Assembly: GCA_017629985.1 (NCBI GenBank)
Contig: JAGBWD010000034.1
Location: 1-64,000, forward strand
Origin: Alistipes sp.
GTDB taxonomy: Bacteria; Bacteroidota; Bacteroidia; Bacteroidales; Rikenellaceae
DNA: 64,000 nt
Direction of reading: 5' to 3'
The translations under genes and the position numbers were made by a program. Under the pieces are notes generated by a model that saw only the letters and a list, made by a program, of their open reading frames with translations, made no database searches and was not told the origin of the DNA. Every line of letters begins with the position of its first letter. Position 1 is the first letter of the stretch. Below are positions 44,501 to 53,174 of this stretch, piece after piece.

Positions 44501-45002
44501 AGAGCTGCTTAAGCAACCACCACAACGTCTCAATAAACTTATTGTCGTAGGTGATATATGGATCATCCATATTTACCCAGTAGCCCATCTTGTGAGTAAG
44601 ATCCTCCCAGATGTCGGTGAACTCCATCACCGCCTCACGGCAAGCCTTGTTGTAATCCTCGATAGATATTGTCTTTCCGATATCCTCCTTTGTGATACCC
44701 ATCTTCTTCTCTACACCAAGCTCCACAGGAAGACCATGAGTATCCCAGCCTGCCTTACGGTGTACAAGATAACCCTGCTGGGTCTTAAAACGGCAGAAAA
44801 CATCCTTGATGGTACGCGCCATAACGTGGTGAATACCTGGTGTACCATTTGCTGATGGTGGGCCCTCGTAGAACACAAACGTAGGGTGTCCCTCACGTGT
44901 TGTTATACTCTTATGAAAGGTATCATCCTTGGTCCAGCGCGCCAAAACCTCTTCGGCGATGCCTGCCAAGTCCAAACCTTTATATTCGGTAAATTTCTTC
45001 AT
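41511..45002 (-). CDS. ileS: Isoleucyl-tRNA synthetase, type-2-like
   Basis: A 1163-residue class I synthetase charging tRNA-Ile. The HIGH-type motif reads GPPSANGTPGIHHV, followed by GWDTHGLPVELGVEKKMGI; the editing domain has AWTTTPWTLPSN and DDAFVARQ; KMSKR is at about residue 704 in NKMSKRLGN. The C terminus has no visible CxxC zinc module and ends in a beta-rich extension, as in the longer eukaryote-like IleRS type. The start is ATG 45002, where MKKFTEYKGLDL begins; the frame to 45032 adds ten unlikely residues. Confidence 0.97.
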   Translation of the reverse strand: MKKFTEYKGLDLAGIAEEVLARWTKDDTFHKSITTREGHPTFVFYEGPPSANGTPGIHHVMARTIKDVFCRFKTQQGYLVHRKAGWDTHGLPVELGVEKKMGITKEDIGKTISIEDYNKACREAVMEFTDIWEDLTHKMGYWVNMDDPYITYDNKFIETLWWLLKQLYEKGLLYKGYTIQPYSPAAGTGLSTHELNQPGCYRDVKDTTCTAQFRVLEPKAEMEGWGTPVFLAWTTTPWTLPSNTALCVGPKYDYVAVRTYNPYDGQKITAVVAEPLLYSIFNKKGEELALDSYKAGDKVIPFEVVGKWKGTELEGMRYEQLIPWVKPVECDEKGNWVEASAKGFRVILGDYVTVEDGTGIVHIAPTFGADDAFVARQAGIPSLFMINKRGETRPMVDFTGKFYLVEELDEKFAAECVAESYKEYQGRWVKNAYDPQYTVDGRYDEKAAAAAETLDIYIAIKLKESGKVFKIEKHTHNYPHCWRTDKPVLYYPLDSWFIRTTALRERMMELNSTIYWKPESTGTGRFGKWLENINDWNLSRSRFWGTPLPIWATEDRTEMKCIGSVEELVAEIEKAVAAGVMSENPYKNFKVGDMSKENYSTNNIDLHRPYVDNIVLVSSKGEPMRREPDLIDVWFDSGAMPYAQVHYPFENKEGFDQIYPADFIAEGVDQTRGWFYTLHAIATMLFDSVAFKNIISNGLVLDKNGNKMSKRLGNAVDPFEVLKKYGADATRWYMISNSQPWDNLKFDVDGVDECRRKFFGTLYNTYSFFALYANIDGFTGAEAEVDVERRPEIDRWILSELNTLIKDVTKYLEDYDPTPAARCIDQFVNENLSNWYVRLNRKRFWGGSMTEDKLAAYQTLYTCLETVVMLAAPIAPFISDRIFCDLNAVSGRHADSSVHLAEYPKCNEALIDAELEQMMSLAQRASSMVLALRRKVNIKVRQPLQKIIIPVLDKAMAKHIEAVRALIMNEVNVKDIELITETTGIITKRIKPNFKTLGAKCGKYMKQVAALVASFTQEQIAAVESNPETVITVEGAEFVTTAADFEITSEDMPGWLVASEGKLTVALDITITDELRREGVARELVNRIQNIRKESGFEVTDKIRVEVEANDLTTVAVESFAEYIAQQTLAIDVKAVAAPAGDFVVDTDLDEAPLKIAVTKASL

Positions 45003-45092
45003 ACTAAATATATTTTTAAAAGTGAAAAGCAAGGTGCGCTACACAAACTATGTTGCGAGACACACACCTCCCTTTTCACCTCTTAACTCTTG

Positions 45093-45824
45093 TTACTCTT
45101 CATCCTCCTCGGACTCTGCCATTGTAGTATAGACGTTTGTGACGTCATCATCCTCCTCTAGATGCTCGATAAGCTTATTTACAGCCTCGCGCTGCTCTGG
45201 AGTAAGCTCCTTTGTATCTGTTGGGATGCGCACTGCCTCACCCGACACAAGCTCAAAGCCCTTCTCCTCGATCCATGTCTGAATCTGACCGAATGACTCG
45301 TAGGCAGCATATACAGTTACCTCACCCTCCTCTGCGTAGAACTCATCTACACCGAAGTCAATCATCTCAAGCTCCATCTCCTCAAGATCAACGCCCTCGG
45401 TAGGCTTGAACTTAAATACGCACTTATGCTCAAACATGAAGCCTACAGAGCCTGATGTACCTAGAGTACCACCATACTTATTGAAGTACATACGTACAGA
45501 GGCAACAGTACGGTTTGTGTTATCTGTAGCAGTCTCCACCAATACTGCGATACCGTGAGGGCCATAACCCTCGTAGATCATCTCCTTGTAATCCGCTGCA
45601 TCCTTATCTGTAGCTCGCTTAATAGCACGCTCCACATTCTCCTTTGGCATGTTCTCTGCCTTTGCATTCTGGATAAGAAGACGTAGACGGAGGTTTGATG
45701 ATGGATCTGGACCCGAAGCCTTTACTGCCATCTCGATCTCCTTACCAATCTTGGTAAATACACGCGCCATGTGTCCCCAGCGCTTCATTTTTCTCGCCTT
45801 GCGATACTCAAATGCTCTTCCCAT
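45093..45824 (-). CDS. YebC/PmpR family regulator
   Basis: A 243-residue YebC protein, a family now linked to relief of ribosome stalling at proline runs and earlier described as DNA-binding regulators. It starts MGRAFEYRKARKMKRWGHMA and has RLRLLIQNAKAENMPKENVERAI, YEGYGPHGIAVLVETATDNTNRT and GGTLGTSGSVGFMF. It ends in an acidic tail (LEEDDDVTNVYTTMAESEED). It is 61 bp upstream of the ileS frame and may be cotranscribed. Confidence 0.95.
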   Translation of the reverse strand: MGRAFEYRKARKMKRWGHMARVFTKIGKEIEMAVKASGPDPSSNLRLRLLIQNAKAENMPKENVERAIKRATDKDAADYKEMIYEGYGPHGIAVLVETATDNTNRTVASVRMYFNKYGGTLGTSGSVGFMFEHKCVFKFKPTEGVDLEEMELEMIDFGVDEFYAEEGEVTVYAAYESFGQIQTWIEEKGFELVSGEAVRIPTDTKELTPEQREAVNKLIEHLEEDDDVTNVYTTMAESEEDEE

Positions 45825-45882
45825 AGTAAAATTTAGTTTATATTTTTTAGAATTATCTTGCTTATATATGTATACAATCGCG

Positions 45883-45890
45883 CAAAGATA
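45883..45890 (-). promoter_or_regulatory. -7 element of the yebC-like gene
   Basis: Minus-strand TATCTTTG, 59 bp before the start. The -33 position is A-rich on the plus strand with no exact match. Confidence 0.5.
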
Positions 45891-45957
45891 ATAAAAAAAG
45901 TGTAAGGATAAAAACGAAAAAGCGAAAAGTAATGATAGATTTCTCCTTCAATAACAA

Positions 45958-45993
45958 GTAATACCCCTCGGGATTTCTCCCAAGGGGTATTAC
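45958..45993 (-). terminator. Terminator after fabG
   Basis: GTAATACCCCT pairs with AGGGGTATTAC with an inner CGGG/CCCA helix. It lies 28 bp past the fabG stop. The exit sequence is only moderately T-rich. Confidence 0.7.
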
Positions 45994-46020
45994 ATAATAA
46001 GCTATAAAACTCTTTTTTTC

Positions 46021-46767
46021 CTAGCAGTTCATAGCACCGCAGCAGTGGATAACCTGTCCGCTAACATAAGAAGAGAGGTCAGAACCAAGGAATACAGCTA
46101 CATTAGCTACATCCTCTGGAGTACCGCCACGGCGAAGAGGAATCTGTGCTGCCCACTGATCCTTAATCTCCTGCGATAGCTGGTTTGTCATCTCGGTAAT
46201 GATGAAGCCTGGGGCAATGCAGTTAGCACGGATACCACGAGGGCCCATCTCCTTTGCGATAGACTTTGCAAGGCCAATCATACCAGCCTTTGATGCAGAG
46301 TAGTTACACTGTCCAGCGTTACCACTTACACCCACTACAGATGACATATTGATAATAGAGCCGCTACGCTGCTTCGCCATAACTGGTGTTACGGCATGAA
46401 TGAAGTTAAACGCCGACTTAAGATTTACGTTGATAACAGCATCCCACTGCGCCTCTGACATACGCATCATAAGGCCGTCCTTTGTGATACCTGCGTTATT
46501 AACAAGGATATCGATACGTCCGAAATCCTCAACCACCTGCTTTACAACCTCGTGTGTCTCATCGAAGTTTGCAGCGTTTGAGGCATAAGCCTTTGCCTTA
46601 ACACCCAAAGCCTCAATCTCCTTTATAGTCTCCTCAACAGCCTCGTTGATAGCCAAGTCGGTGAATGCTACATTAGCACCCTCCTCGGCATAGCGCAAGG
46701 CGATAGCCTTACCGATACCACGTCCAGCACCTGTTACGAGTGCCACCTTACCTTCCAAAAGTTTCAT
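46021..46767 (-). CDS. fabG: 3-oxoacyl-ACP reductase
   Basis: A 248-residue NADPH-dependent reductase of type II fatty acid synthesis. The motifs are TGAGRGIGKAIA, NNAGITKDGLMMRM, the Ser in NMSSVVGVSGNAGQ and YSASK, and the GFIITEMT loop. The C terminus ends CCGAMNC where FabG usually has NGGMxM, so it is slightly unusual but active-site residues are intact. It lies 24 bp after fabF and is the last gene of fabH-fabF-fabG. Confidence 0.95.
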   Translation of the reverse strand: MKLLEGKVALVTGAGRGIGKAIALRYAEEGANVAFTDLAINEAVEETIKEIEALGVKAKAYASNAANFDETHEVVKQVVEDFGRIDILVNNAGITKDGLMMRMSEAQWDAVINVNLKSAFNFIHAVTPVMAKQRSGSIINMSSVVGVSGNAGQCNYSASKAGMIGLAKSIAKEMGPRGIRANCIAPGFIITEMTNQLSQEIKDQWAAQIPLRRGGTPEDVANVAVFLGSDLSSYVSGQVIHCCGAMNC

Positions 46768-46791
46768 ATAGGATAATTCTTTAGTTCGTTA

Positions 46792-48045
46792 TTACTTATT
46801 CTCCCACTTACGTAGTGCTACACAAGCGTTGTGACCACCAAAGCCCAAAGAGTTTGAGATAGCCACCGTAAGGTCTGCCTCGCGAGCCTTGAGTGGAGTG
46901 TAATCTAGGTCACACTCTGGGTCTGGGTTTGTAAGACCTATTGTTGGAGTCACAATACCATGGTATAGCGAGAGTGCAGATGCAACAAGCTCCACAGCAC
47001 CTGTAGCACCAAGCATGTGACCTGTAATAGACTTTGTAGAGGTAATCATAGCACGCTTTGCAGCCTCCTCGCCCATTGCCAACTTGATAGCCTTGGTCTC
47101 CGCAGCATCGTTAAGAGGAGTACCTGTACCGTGAGCATTGATGTAGAGAAGATCCTTCTCTGCGTCAAACTGTGCCTCATCGAGAGCCTGCTTAATAGCG
47201 CGTGAAGCTGGAATACCATCAGGACGTGGAGCTGTGAAGTGGTGTGCATCGCAGCTATTGCCATAACCTACAACCTCTGCATAGATCTTTGCACCACGCT
47301 TCAAGGCGTTCTCCAAAGACTCAAATATCATCATACCAGCACCCTCGGCGATAACAAAGCCGTGACGATCTGCCGAGAATGGCAATGAGGCCTGTAGAGG
47401 ATCCTCCGAACGTGACAGAGCCTTGCTGTTAGCAAAACCACCAATAGCCAATGGATGTACCGAAGCCTCTGCACCACCGGTGATGATAGCATCAGCATAT
47501 CCGTGCTTAATAGCGCGGAACGCCTCACCTGCTGCGTGAGTACCTGTAGCGCACGCTGTTACAACAGGCAAACATACACCCTGCGCATTATGAGAGATAG
47601 CTACATTACCTGATGCGATATTCGAAATCATCATAGGTACAAAGAAAGGTGAGATGCGTCCTACGCCCTCCTCAAGCATCACCTTTGTCTGATTAACGAA
47701 GGTATCCATACCTCCAATACCCGAGCCAATATATACTCCAAGACGCTCTGGCTCGATATTCTCGCCACTTACAAGACCTGCATCCTTCATAGCATCTGAT
47801 GCAGCAGCCATGGCATATACGCAGAACTTATCACTGCGGCGTGCAAGACCAGCATTAAGCTCATACTCCGACTGATCGAAGTTCTTCACCTGACCAGCCA
47901 CCTTCACTGGAAGGTTATACTCATCATAGCCCTTGATAAAATCAATACCGCAGTTGCCCTCTACGAGGTTCTTCCAGGTGTCCTCAACATGGTTACCCAC
48001 AGGGGTAATAGCGCCAACACCAGTGATAACTACTCTCTGTTCCAT
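46792..48045 (-). CDS. fabF: 3-oxoacyl-ACP synthase II
   Basis: A 417-residue elongating ketosynthase. It has the start MEQRVVITGVGAITPVGN, the catalytic Cys in VTACATGTHAAGEA (near 165), HGTGTPLNDAAETKAI and KSITGHMLGATGAVE with the two catalytic His, and GFGGHNACVAL. The frame opens at 48111, but ATG 48045 is the family start and lies 41 bp past the fabH stop. No acpP gene separates it from fabH, unlike many operons. Confidence 0.96.
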   Translation of the reverse strand: MEQRVVITGVGAITPVGNHVEDTWKNLVEGNCGIDFIKGYDEYNLPVKVAGQVKNFDQSEYELNAGLARRSDKFCVYAMAAASDAMKDAGLVSGENIEPERLGVYIGSGIGGMDTFVNQTKVMLEEGVGRISPFFVPMMISNIASGNVAISHNAQGVCLPVVTACATGTHAAGEAFRAIKHGYADAIITGGAEASVHPLAIGGFANSKALSRSEDPLQASLPFSADRHGFVIAEGAGMMIFESLENALKRGAKIYAEVVGYGNSCDAHHFTAPRPDGIPASRAIKQALDEAQFDAEKDLLYINAHGTGTPLNDAAETKAIKLAMGEEAAKRAMITSTKSITGHMLGATGAVELVASALSLYHGIVTPTIGLTNPDPECDLDYTPLKAREADLTVAISNSLGFGGHNACVALRKWENK

Positions 48046-48086
48046 TTCTATATTTTTAAGTTTTCTATTATTCCTTTTTGTAAATT

Positions 48087-49040
48087 CTACTTCGCCCACT
48101 CTATAACACAAGCTCCTGTTGTGAAGCCAGCACCAAAGGCACTGAACACCAACTTATCGCCACTCTTGAGCATTCCTCCGCGATTCAACTCATCGAGAAG
48201 CGCAGGAAGTGCCGCAGATGATATATTACCATATCGCTCTACGTTATGTGGCACGCGCTCCTCCTCAACACCTAGGAAGTTGCGAATTGAGTCGATGATA
48301 CGGCGATTTGCCTGATGCAAAACGTAATACTTGATATCACTAGGCTCCAAACCTGTCTCGTTGAGGAGCTTGCGGATGTCACGGCATGAGCTTGTCACAG
48401 CATGCTTGAATACCTCACGGCCACGCATCACAAGAGGCTCAAAATTCTCCTCCTTCGAGATATATGGCGTAGGCTCCAAAGTTCGCTGATAGTAGAGAAC
48501 CTCTGGGAGGCACGATGTAGTAAGACGTATAGCCTTCATGTTATCACCCTCGGTGACAACCGCTGCACCAGCACCATCACCAAAGAGTACACATGTACTT
48601 CTATTCTTCCAGCTCACCATGCGTGAAGGCTCCTCGGCACAAACGATGAGGATGTTCTTTGCCTTCTTGCACTTTAGTTTATCCTCGGCCATATCGAGAG
48701 CAAAGATAAAACCAGCGCAAGCAGCATTTATATCCAACGTTGGACATGTAGCACCAATCTTACCCTGGATAATACAGCTCAACGCAGGAGTCACATACTC
48801 GTTTACCACATTTGAGCAAATGATATAATCGATATCCTTCGCAGTAAGTCCGGCATCCTCAAGAGCCTTGTTTGCCGCTATTGTTGCCAAATCCTCGAGC
48901 TTCTCTGACGATATCACGCAACGCTCTTTTATACCTGTTCTTTCGGTGATCCATTCATCTGTAGTCTCAAGAAACTGCTCGAGCATTGTGTTTGTTACCG
49001 AGCATGATGGATGTGCCGAACCTGTACCAATAATTTTCAT
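48087..49040 (-). CDS. fabH: 3-oxoacyl-ACP synthase III
   Basis: A 317-residue initiating ketosynthase that condenses an acyl-CoA with malonyl-ACP. The triad is visible: Cys near 107 in LDINAACAGFIFAL, His near 242 in YVLHQANRRI and Asn near 271 in ERYGNISSAA. The start is MKIIGTGSAHPSCSVTN. It is the first gene of the fab operon. Bacteroidota FabH often accepts branched starters, but that cannot be read here. Confidence 0.95.
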   Translation of the reverse strand: MKIIGTGSAHPSCSVTNTMLEQFLETTDEWITERTGIKERCVISSEKLEDLATIAANKALEDAGLTAKDIDYIICSNVVNEYVTPALSCIIQGKIGATCPTLDINAACAGFIFALDMAEDKLKCKKAKNILIVCAEEPSRMVSWKNRSTCVLFGDGAGAAVVTEGDNMKAIRLTTSCLPEVLYYQRTLEPTPYISKEENFEPLVMRGREVFKHAVTSSCRDIRKLLNETGLEPSDIKYYVLHQANRRIIDSIRNFLGVEEERVPHNVERYGNISSAALPALLDELNRGGMLKSGDKLVFSAFGAGFTTGACVIEWAK

Positions 49041-49150
49041 TAAGAAATATTGTGTTAGTTTAACATTTAGTTTTGAGAATTAGCACACTCTTCAAGCTGA
49101 CACCTCATTTTTCAGATATCACGCAATAATATCCAATTCTCAAAACGATG

Positions 49151-49158
49151 CAAAGATA
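49151..49158 (-). promoter_or_regulatory. -7 element of the fabHFG operon
   Basis: Minus-strand TATCTTTG about 110 bp before fabH. No exact -33 TTTG at the right spacing. Confidence 0.5.
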
Positions 49159-49239
49159 GATACATGATACTATACGCACATACGTTATGTGGTGAAAAGT
49201 AATATATCGTGGCAAAAATAGCGTATTTGTGGTAAAAAT

Positions 49240-49270
49240 TTTGCTCAAATTCACATTTTTTGTAATTTTG
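49240..49270 (+). promoter_or_regulatory. Consensus promoter of the LytTR gene
   Basis: TTTG (49240-49243), 19-nt spacer, TAATTTTG (49263-49270). Perfect match, 43 bp before the start. Confidence 0.75.
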
Positions 49271-49312
49271 TAGGCAAAACAAAAGGCTTTTATTAAAACT
49301 CTTTTACTAAAA

Positions 49313-50260
49313 ATGATGGCAATTAAAGAGAAAGAAATACCAAAATTTCTAGTATCTAGAAGATACATCTCGGTAGTTATTGCGTTCATAGTTCTCTTCT
49401 CGGGACTCTTCCTTTTTATCTACCAACCATTCTCACTTGCTGTATGGTTTAGCACTGCCGACTCGTTAAGCTTCAGCCTATCGCTGCTATTCTATATCCT
49501 CTCCATCATTATCCTTGTGGTGAGTCGTATGACGATGTACTATCTTCAGGATAGGGTCGATCTAACAACCATGACATACATCTGGTGGATTATGTTCGAG
49601 AATATAGCGATATCGCTACTCTACACCCTCATAACGATAAAGTTCTTTCCCGTAGAGGGTATCTCCACGCCGACAATCGCCACACGTGCGCTGATGTGTG
49701 TAACACTTATCCTCGCTATCCCCAACGCCCTAGTACTATTCTACGCAGCATACAAAGCGAAGTGCGAGGAGCTTCAAGCGACACAATATCGCCTACAGCG
49801 TCTTTCGGAGGAGTATAGGCTCTTGGAGAGTAACACACAGCATGAGCTACGCGCCGCAGCGATGGTACAGAGCAAGACACAGCCACAACAGCCGCAGGAC
49901 GCAACGCCACGTATGATAAATCTCTACGACAACAATGGCACGTTACGCCTAACACTTAATATTGACTCGCTATACTACCTTGAATCGGAGGATAACTACA
50001 TAAAAGTATATTATAAGCACAACGACAAGATAGTATCATATATGCTTCGCTGTCGCACGCGCAGCGTTGAGGAGAGCCTTGCAGGAACGTGCATGGTGCG
50101 TTGTCACCGCTCCTTCATCGTAAACATAAATAAGATAAGTGTCATGGAGGATGATCGCCGCATGCACTACCTATCGCTAGACGATGATAGCATCAGGCGA
50201 ATACCTGTTTCAAAAAGCTATTATGAGTCTCTTGTGGCCAAGCTCAACACCATTACTTAA
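49313..50260 (+). CDS. Membrane-anchored LytTR transcription regulator
   Basis: A 315-residue protein with four membrane helices (about 17-37, 50-70, 88-108, 122-145), a coiled linker (about 150-195, Gln-rich) and a C-terminal LytTR DNA-binding domain (about 205-312). The LytTR part has LNIDSLYYLESEDNYIKVYY, LRCRTRSVEESL and MVRCHRSFIVNINKISVMED. There is no receiver domain, so it is not a classical response regulator. It may sense a membrane or small-molecule signal directly. It stands divergent from fabH and could control it, an inference from position. ATG 49316 is an alternative start. Confidence 0.88.
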   Translation: MMAIKEKEIPKFLVSRRYISVVIAFIVLFSGLFLFIYQPFSLAVWFSTADSLSFSLSLLFYILSIIILVVSRMTMYYLQDRVDLTTMTYIWWIMFENIAISLLYTLITIKFFPVEGISTPTIATRALMCVTLILAIPNALVLFYAAYKAKCEELQATQYRLQRLSEEYRLLESNTQHELRAAAMVQSKTQPQQPQDATPRMINLYDNNGTLRLTLNIDSLYYLESEDNYIKVYYKHNDKIVSYMLRCRTRSVEESLAGTCMVRCHRSFIVNINKISVMEDDRRMHYLSLDDDSIRRIPVSKSYYESLVAKLNTIT

Positions 50261-50318
50261 TGGGTTAATGCCTTTGGCAAAGACCACACAAAGATACTCT
50301 ACACCAGCAATAGATAAG

Positions 50319-50346
50319 GCCTGCTCAACAATCGTTGAACAGGCCC
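50319..50346. terminator. Hairpin between LytTR and acyl-CoA dehydrogenase genes
   Basis: GGCCTG pairs with CAGGCC and TCAAC with GTTGA around a 4-nt loop. It lies between convergent genes and lacks a T run, so it would act weakly in either direction. Confidence 0.6.
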
Positions 50347-50427
50347 ATACTTTAGAAGTGGTACGACAATCGTGCGTATATCCTTACTACAACACCTTGC
50401 TAGACCCCTTCAAATCGTAATCGGCTA

Positions 50428-52134
50428 TTACTTATAAAGTTCCACATCCGAAGTCTCCGAAGCGTTGATACATGATACAGCCTCGGCAATCTTACGTGAT
50501 GCGTACTTCACAAAGATCTTTGTAGGGTTGAGATACTCCTCCATCTCTGTTGCCTGACGAAGCATGATGTGTGACATGATGATATATCCTGCCACCTCCA
50601 CCAAGCGGCGAGAGTGGAAATCCTTATATCCCTGAGCCTCCTTATCGAGAGCCTCAACACGAGCAACAACCTCCTCATAGCGCTTACGCAACTCCTTAAG
50701 CTCGGCACCAAGAGCTGAAGTATTCTCATTAAGCTCCTGCTCCTCGTAGCGAAGAATCTGCTCGAGGTATGTACCCTTTGTCACGTGGTTAATAGCGGCT
50801 ACAACCTGAAGCTGTGTAGTACCCTCATAGATGTTCAAGATTCGCGCATCGCGGTATAGGCGCTCACATGCATAATCCTTCATATAACCCGAACCACCAT
50901 GAATCTGAATAGAGTCGTAAGCAACCTCATTTGCGAACTCCGAGCCAAACATCTTTGCAAGAGGTGTGAAGCCATCAGCAAGGCGGTTGTAGAACTTCAT
51001 CTCCTGACGCTCCTCACCCTCCAACGAGCGCTCGTTAGAGATGTGGTTCAACTGCTTGTATATATCAACAAAGCGAGCAGTCTCATAGAGCAACGCACGC
51101 GATGCAAGGGTCTTTGCCTCCATATTCTTAAGCATCTCCGAAACGGCAGCAAACTGAATAATAGGCTTACCAAACTGCTCACGCTCCTGGGCATACTTCA
51201 ACGCCTCGCGGTATGCCGCCTCCGCCAAACCTGTAGACTGTGCCGAGATACCAAGACGCGCCGCATTCATAAGCGACATCACATACTTGATAAGACCCAT
51301 CTTGCGGTCACCAACCAACGTAGCAGGGGCATTGTTGAAGACCAACTCACATGTTGGCGAACCCTTGATACCAAGCTTATTCTCAATACGGCGAACTATC
51401 ACGCCACCATCACGCTTATCATAGATAAGCATTGACAATCCACGAGCATCCTTTGTACCATCCTCGGTACGAGCCAACACCAACGAGATGTCGCCATCAC
51501 CATTGGTAATAAATCTCTTACAGCCATTGAGACGCCATACTCCAGCCTCCTCATCCCACGATGCCTTGAGCATCACAGCACCAAGATCTGAACCTGCATC
51601 AGGCTCTGTAAGGTCCATAGCACATGTCTCACCAGCAGATACTCGAGGGAGGAAGCGTGCCTTAATATCCTCTGTTGCAAACTCATTGATAGTCTCGGCG
51701 CAATCCTGCAAACCCCAGATATTCTCGAAGCCTGCATCGGCACGTGCAACCATCTCATTAGCCATTGCAAAGCATGTAACAGGCATGTTCAAACCACCAA
51801 AACGGCGTGGCAAGGTCATACCTCCCAAGCCTGCCTCGTTCAAAGCCTCTATGTTACGCACAGTACCTGAAGCATACTCCACATGGTCGTTTACAACACG
51901 TGGGCCCTCATGGTCTACGCTCTCTGCATTTGCTGCGATAACCTCACCACACACATCACCCACAATCTCCAACACTCTGCGGTAAGAGTCCATAGCATCC
52001 TCCACATCCTGGGGTGCATAATCATACTCCGAGCGGTCGGCAAAGTTACGCTCCTTAAGCTCGATAATCCTCTTCATCAACGGATGAGAGAGGTGATACT
52101 GTAAATCCTTATTATCTAAATAAAAGTTTGCCAT
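50428..52134 (-). CDS. Acyl-CoA dehydrogenase family protein
   Basis: A 568-residue flavoprotein. The central acyl-CoA dehydrogenase domain has MDLTEPDAGSDLGAV, RLNGCKRFITNGDGD, and the C-terminal helical part QIHGGSGYMKDYACERLYRDARILNIYEGTTQLQ with the expected catalytic-base region. Its N terminus (YEYAPQD-like helical segment) and an extra C-terminal helical domain of about 150 residues make it longer than the usual 380 and similar to the 560-600-residue Bacteroidota type. It follows etfA by 7 bp, so ETF is its electron partner. The substrate is unknown. Confidence 0.92.
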   Translation of the reverse strand: MANFYLDNKDLQYHLSHPLMKRIIELKERNFADRSEYDYAPQDVEDAMDSYRRVLEIVGDVCGEVIAANAESVDHEGPRVVNDHVEYASGTVRNIEALNEAGLGGMTLPRRFGGLNMPVTCFAMANEMVARADAGFENIWGLQDCAETINEFATEDIKARFLPRVSAGETCAMDLTEPDAGSDLGAVMLKASWDEEAGVWRLNGCKRFITNGDGDISLVLARTEDGTKDARGLSMLIYDKRDGGVIVRRIENKLGIKGSPTCELVFNNAPATLVGDRKMGLIKYVMSLMNAARLGISAQSTGLAEAAYREALKYAQEREQFGKPIIQFAAVSEMLKNMEAKTLASRALLYETARFVDIYKQLNHISNERSLEGEERQEMKFYNRLADGFTPLAKMFGSEFANEVAYDSIQIHGGSGYMKDYACERLYRDARILNIYEGTTQLQVVAAINHVTKGTYLEQILRYEEQELNENTSALGAELKELRKRYEEVVARVEALDKEAQGYKDFHSRRLVEVAGYIIMSHIMLRQATEMEEYLNPTKIFVKYASRKIAEAVSCINASETSDVELYK

Positions 52135-52141
52135 AGCTCGC

Positions 52142-53161
52142 CTATTTTGAGTTCTGTTTGTAATACTTAATCATCTTTGGGATAACCTCCTCTACGCTAC
52201 CTGTGATAGCATAGTCAGCAATCTTGTTGATAGGAGCCTGTGGGTCGGTATTGATAGAGACTATCATAGCCGACTGATCCATACCCGCTGTGTGCTGAAT
52301 CTGTCCCGAGATACCACATGCAATGTAGAGCTTTGGACGTACTGTGACACCTGTCTGGCCAATCTGACGCTCATGCTCCGCAAAGCCAGCATCAACCGCA
52401 GCACGCGAAGCACCTACCTCGCCACCAAGCACCTCTGCCAAATCGTGAACAAGCTGGAAGCCCTCCTTTGAGCCAACGCCATAACCACCAGCAACGATAA
52501 CCGAAGCTCCCTTGATATCTATCTTGCGCTCCTCAATATGACGCTCCACGATGCGTACTGCAAGGTCGGTATCCTTTACCATTGGCTTCCAAGCGATCTC
52601 GCGAAGCTCACCAGCTGCAGGTGTAGACAACGCCTCCTTACGCATAACACCCTCACGCACTGTAGCCATCTGTGGGCGGCACTCTGGATTTACGATAGTA
52701 GCAATGATGTTACCTCCAAACGCTGGACGGATCTGATAAAGAAGAGCATCATACTCCTTGCCTGTTTTAGCATCCTTATGCTCACCAATAACAAGCTCTG
52801 TGCAGTCAGCTGTAAGACCGCTGTGAAGTGCTGATGATACACGTGGTGCAAAGTCACGACCCACAGGTGTAGCACCAAAGAGTGCTATCTGTGGCTTCTC
52901 CTGCTGGATAAGGCCTACCATAACAGCTGTGTGAGGAAGTGTGCGGAATGGGGCAAAAATCTCATCATCGGCCACCCATACAGTATCTGCGCCATACTTT
53001 GCCAACTCCGAAGCGTGGCCCTTTACATCATGACCAATAACTACAGCCTCCAACTTAACGCCAAGCGTATTAGCAAGCTCACGGCCCTTTGTAAGAAGCT
53101 CCAATGAGACATCGGCAATCTGCTGCCCCTCTATCTCTATATATACAAATACGTTATTCAT
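52142..53161 (-). CDS. etfA: Electron transfer flavoprotein subunit alpha
   Basis: A 339-residue FixB/EtfA subunit. It starts MNNVFVYIEIEGQQIADVSLELL and has the FAD-binding C-terminal domain VSKEGFQLVHDLAEVLGGEVGASRAAVD, HERQIGQTGVTVRPKLYIACGISGQIQHTAGM and VSINTDPQAPI. ATG 53161 is where homologues start; ATG 53170 is 4 bp after the etfB stop and is also possible. The longer frame to 53233 overlaps etfB. Confidence 0.94.
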   Translation of the reverse strand: MNNVFVYIEIEGQQIADVSLELLTKGRELANTLGVKLEAVVIGHDVKGHASELAKYGADTVWVADDEIFAPFRTLPHTAVMVGLIQQEKPQIALFGATPVGRDFAPRVSSALHSGLTADCTELVIGEHKDAKTGKEYDALLYQIRPAFGGNIIATIVNPECRPQMATVREGVMRKEALSTPAAGELREIAWKPMVKDTDLAVRIVERHIEERKIDIKGASVIVAGGYGVGSKEGFQLVHDLAEVLGGEVGASRAAVDAGFAEHERQIGQTGVTVRPKLYIACGISGQIQHTAGMDQSAMIVSINTDPQAPINKIADYAITGSVEEVIPKMIKYYKQNSK

Positions 53162-53174
53162 ACCTCTCATTGTA

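Noticed and set aside
50290..50297. Leftward TATCTTTG element that would make antisense RNA to the LytTR gene
   Set aside because: No TTTG at the required spacing; isolated matches to an AT-rich 8-mer are expected by chance.
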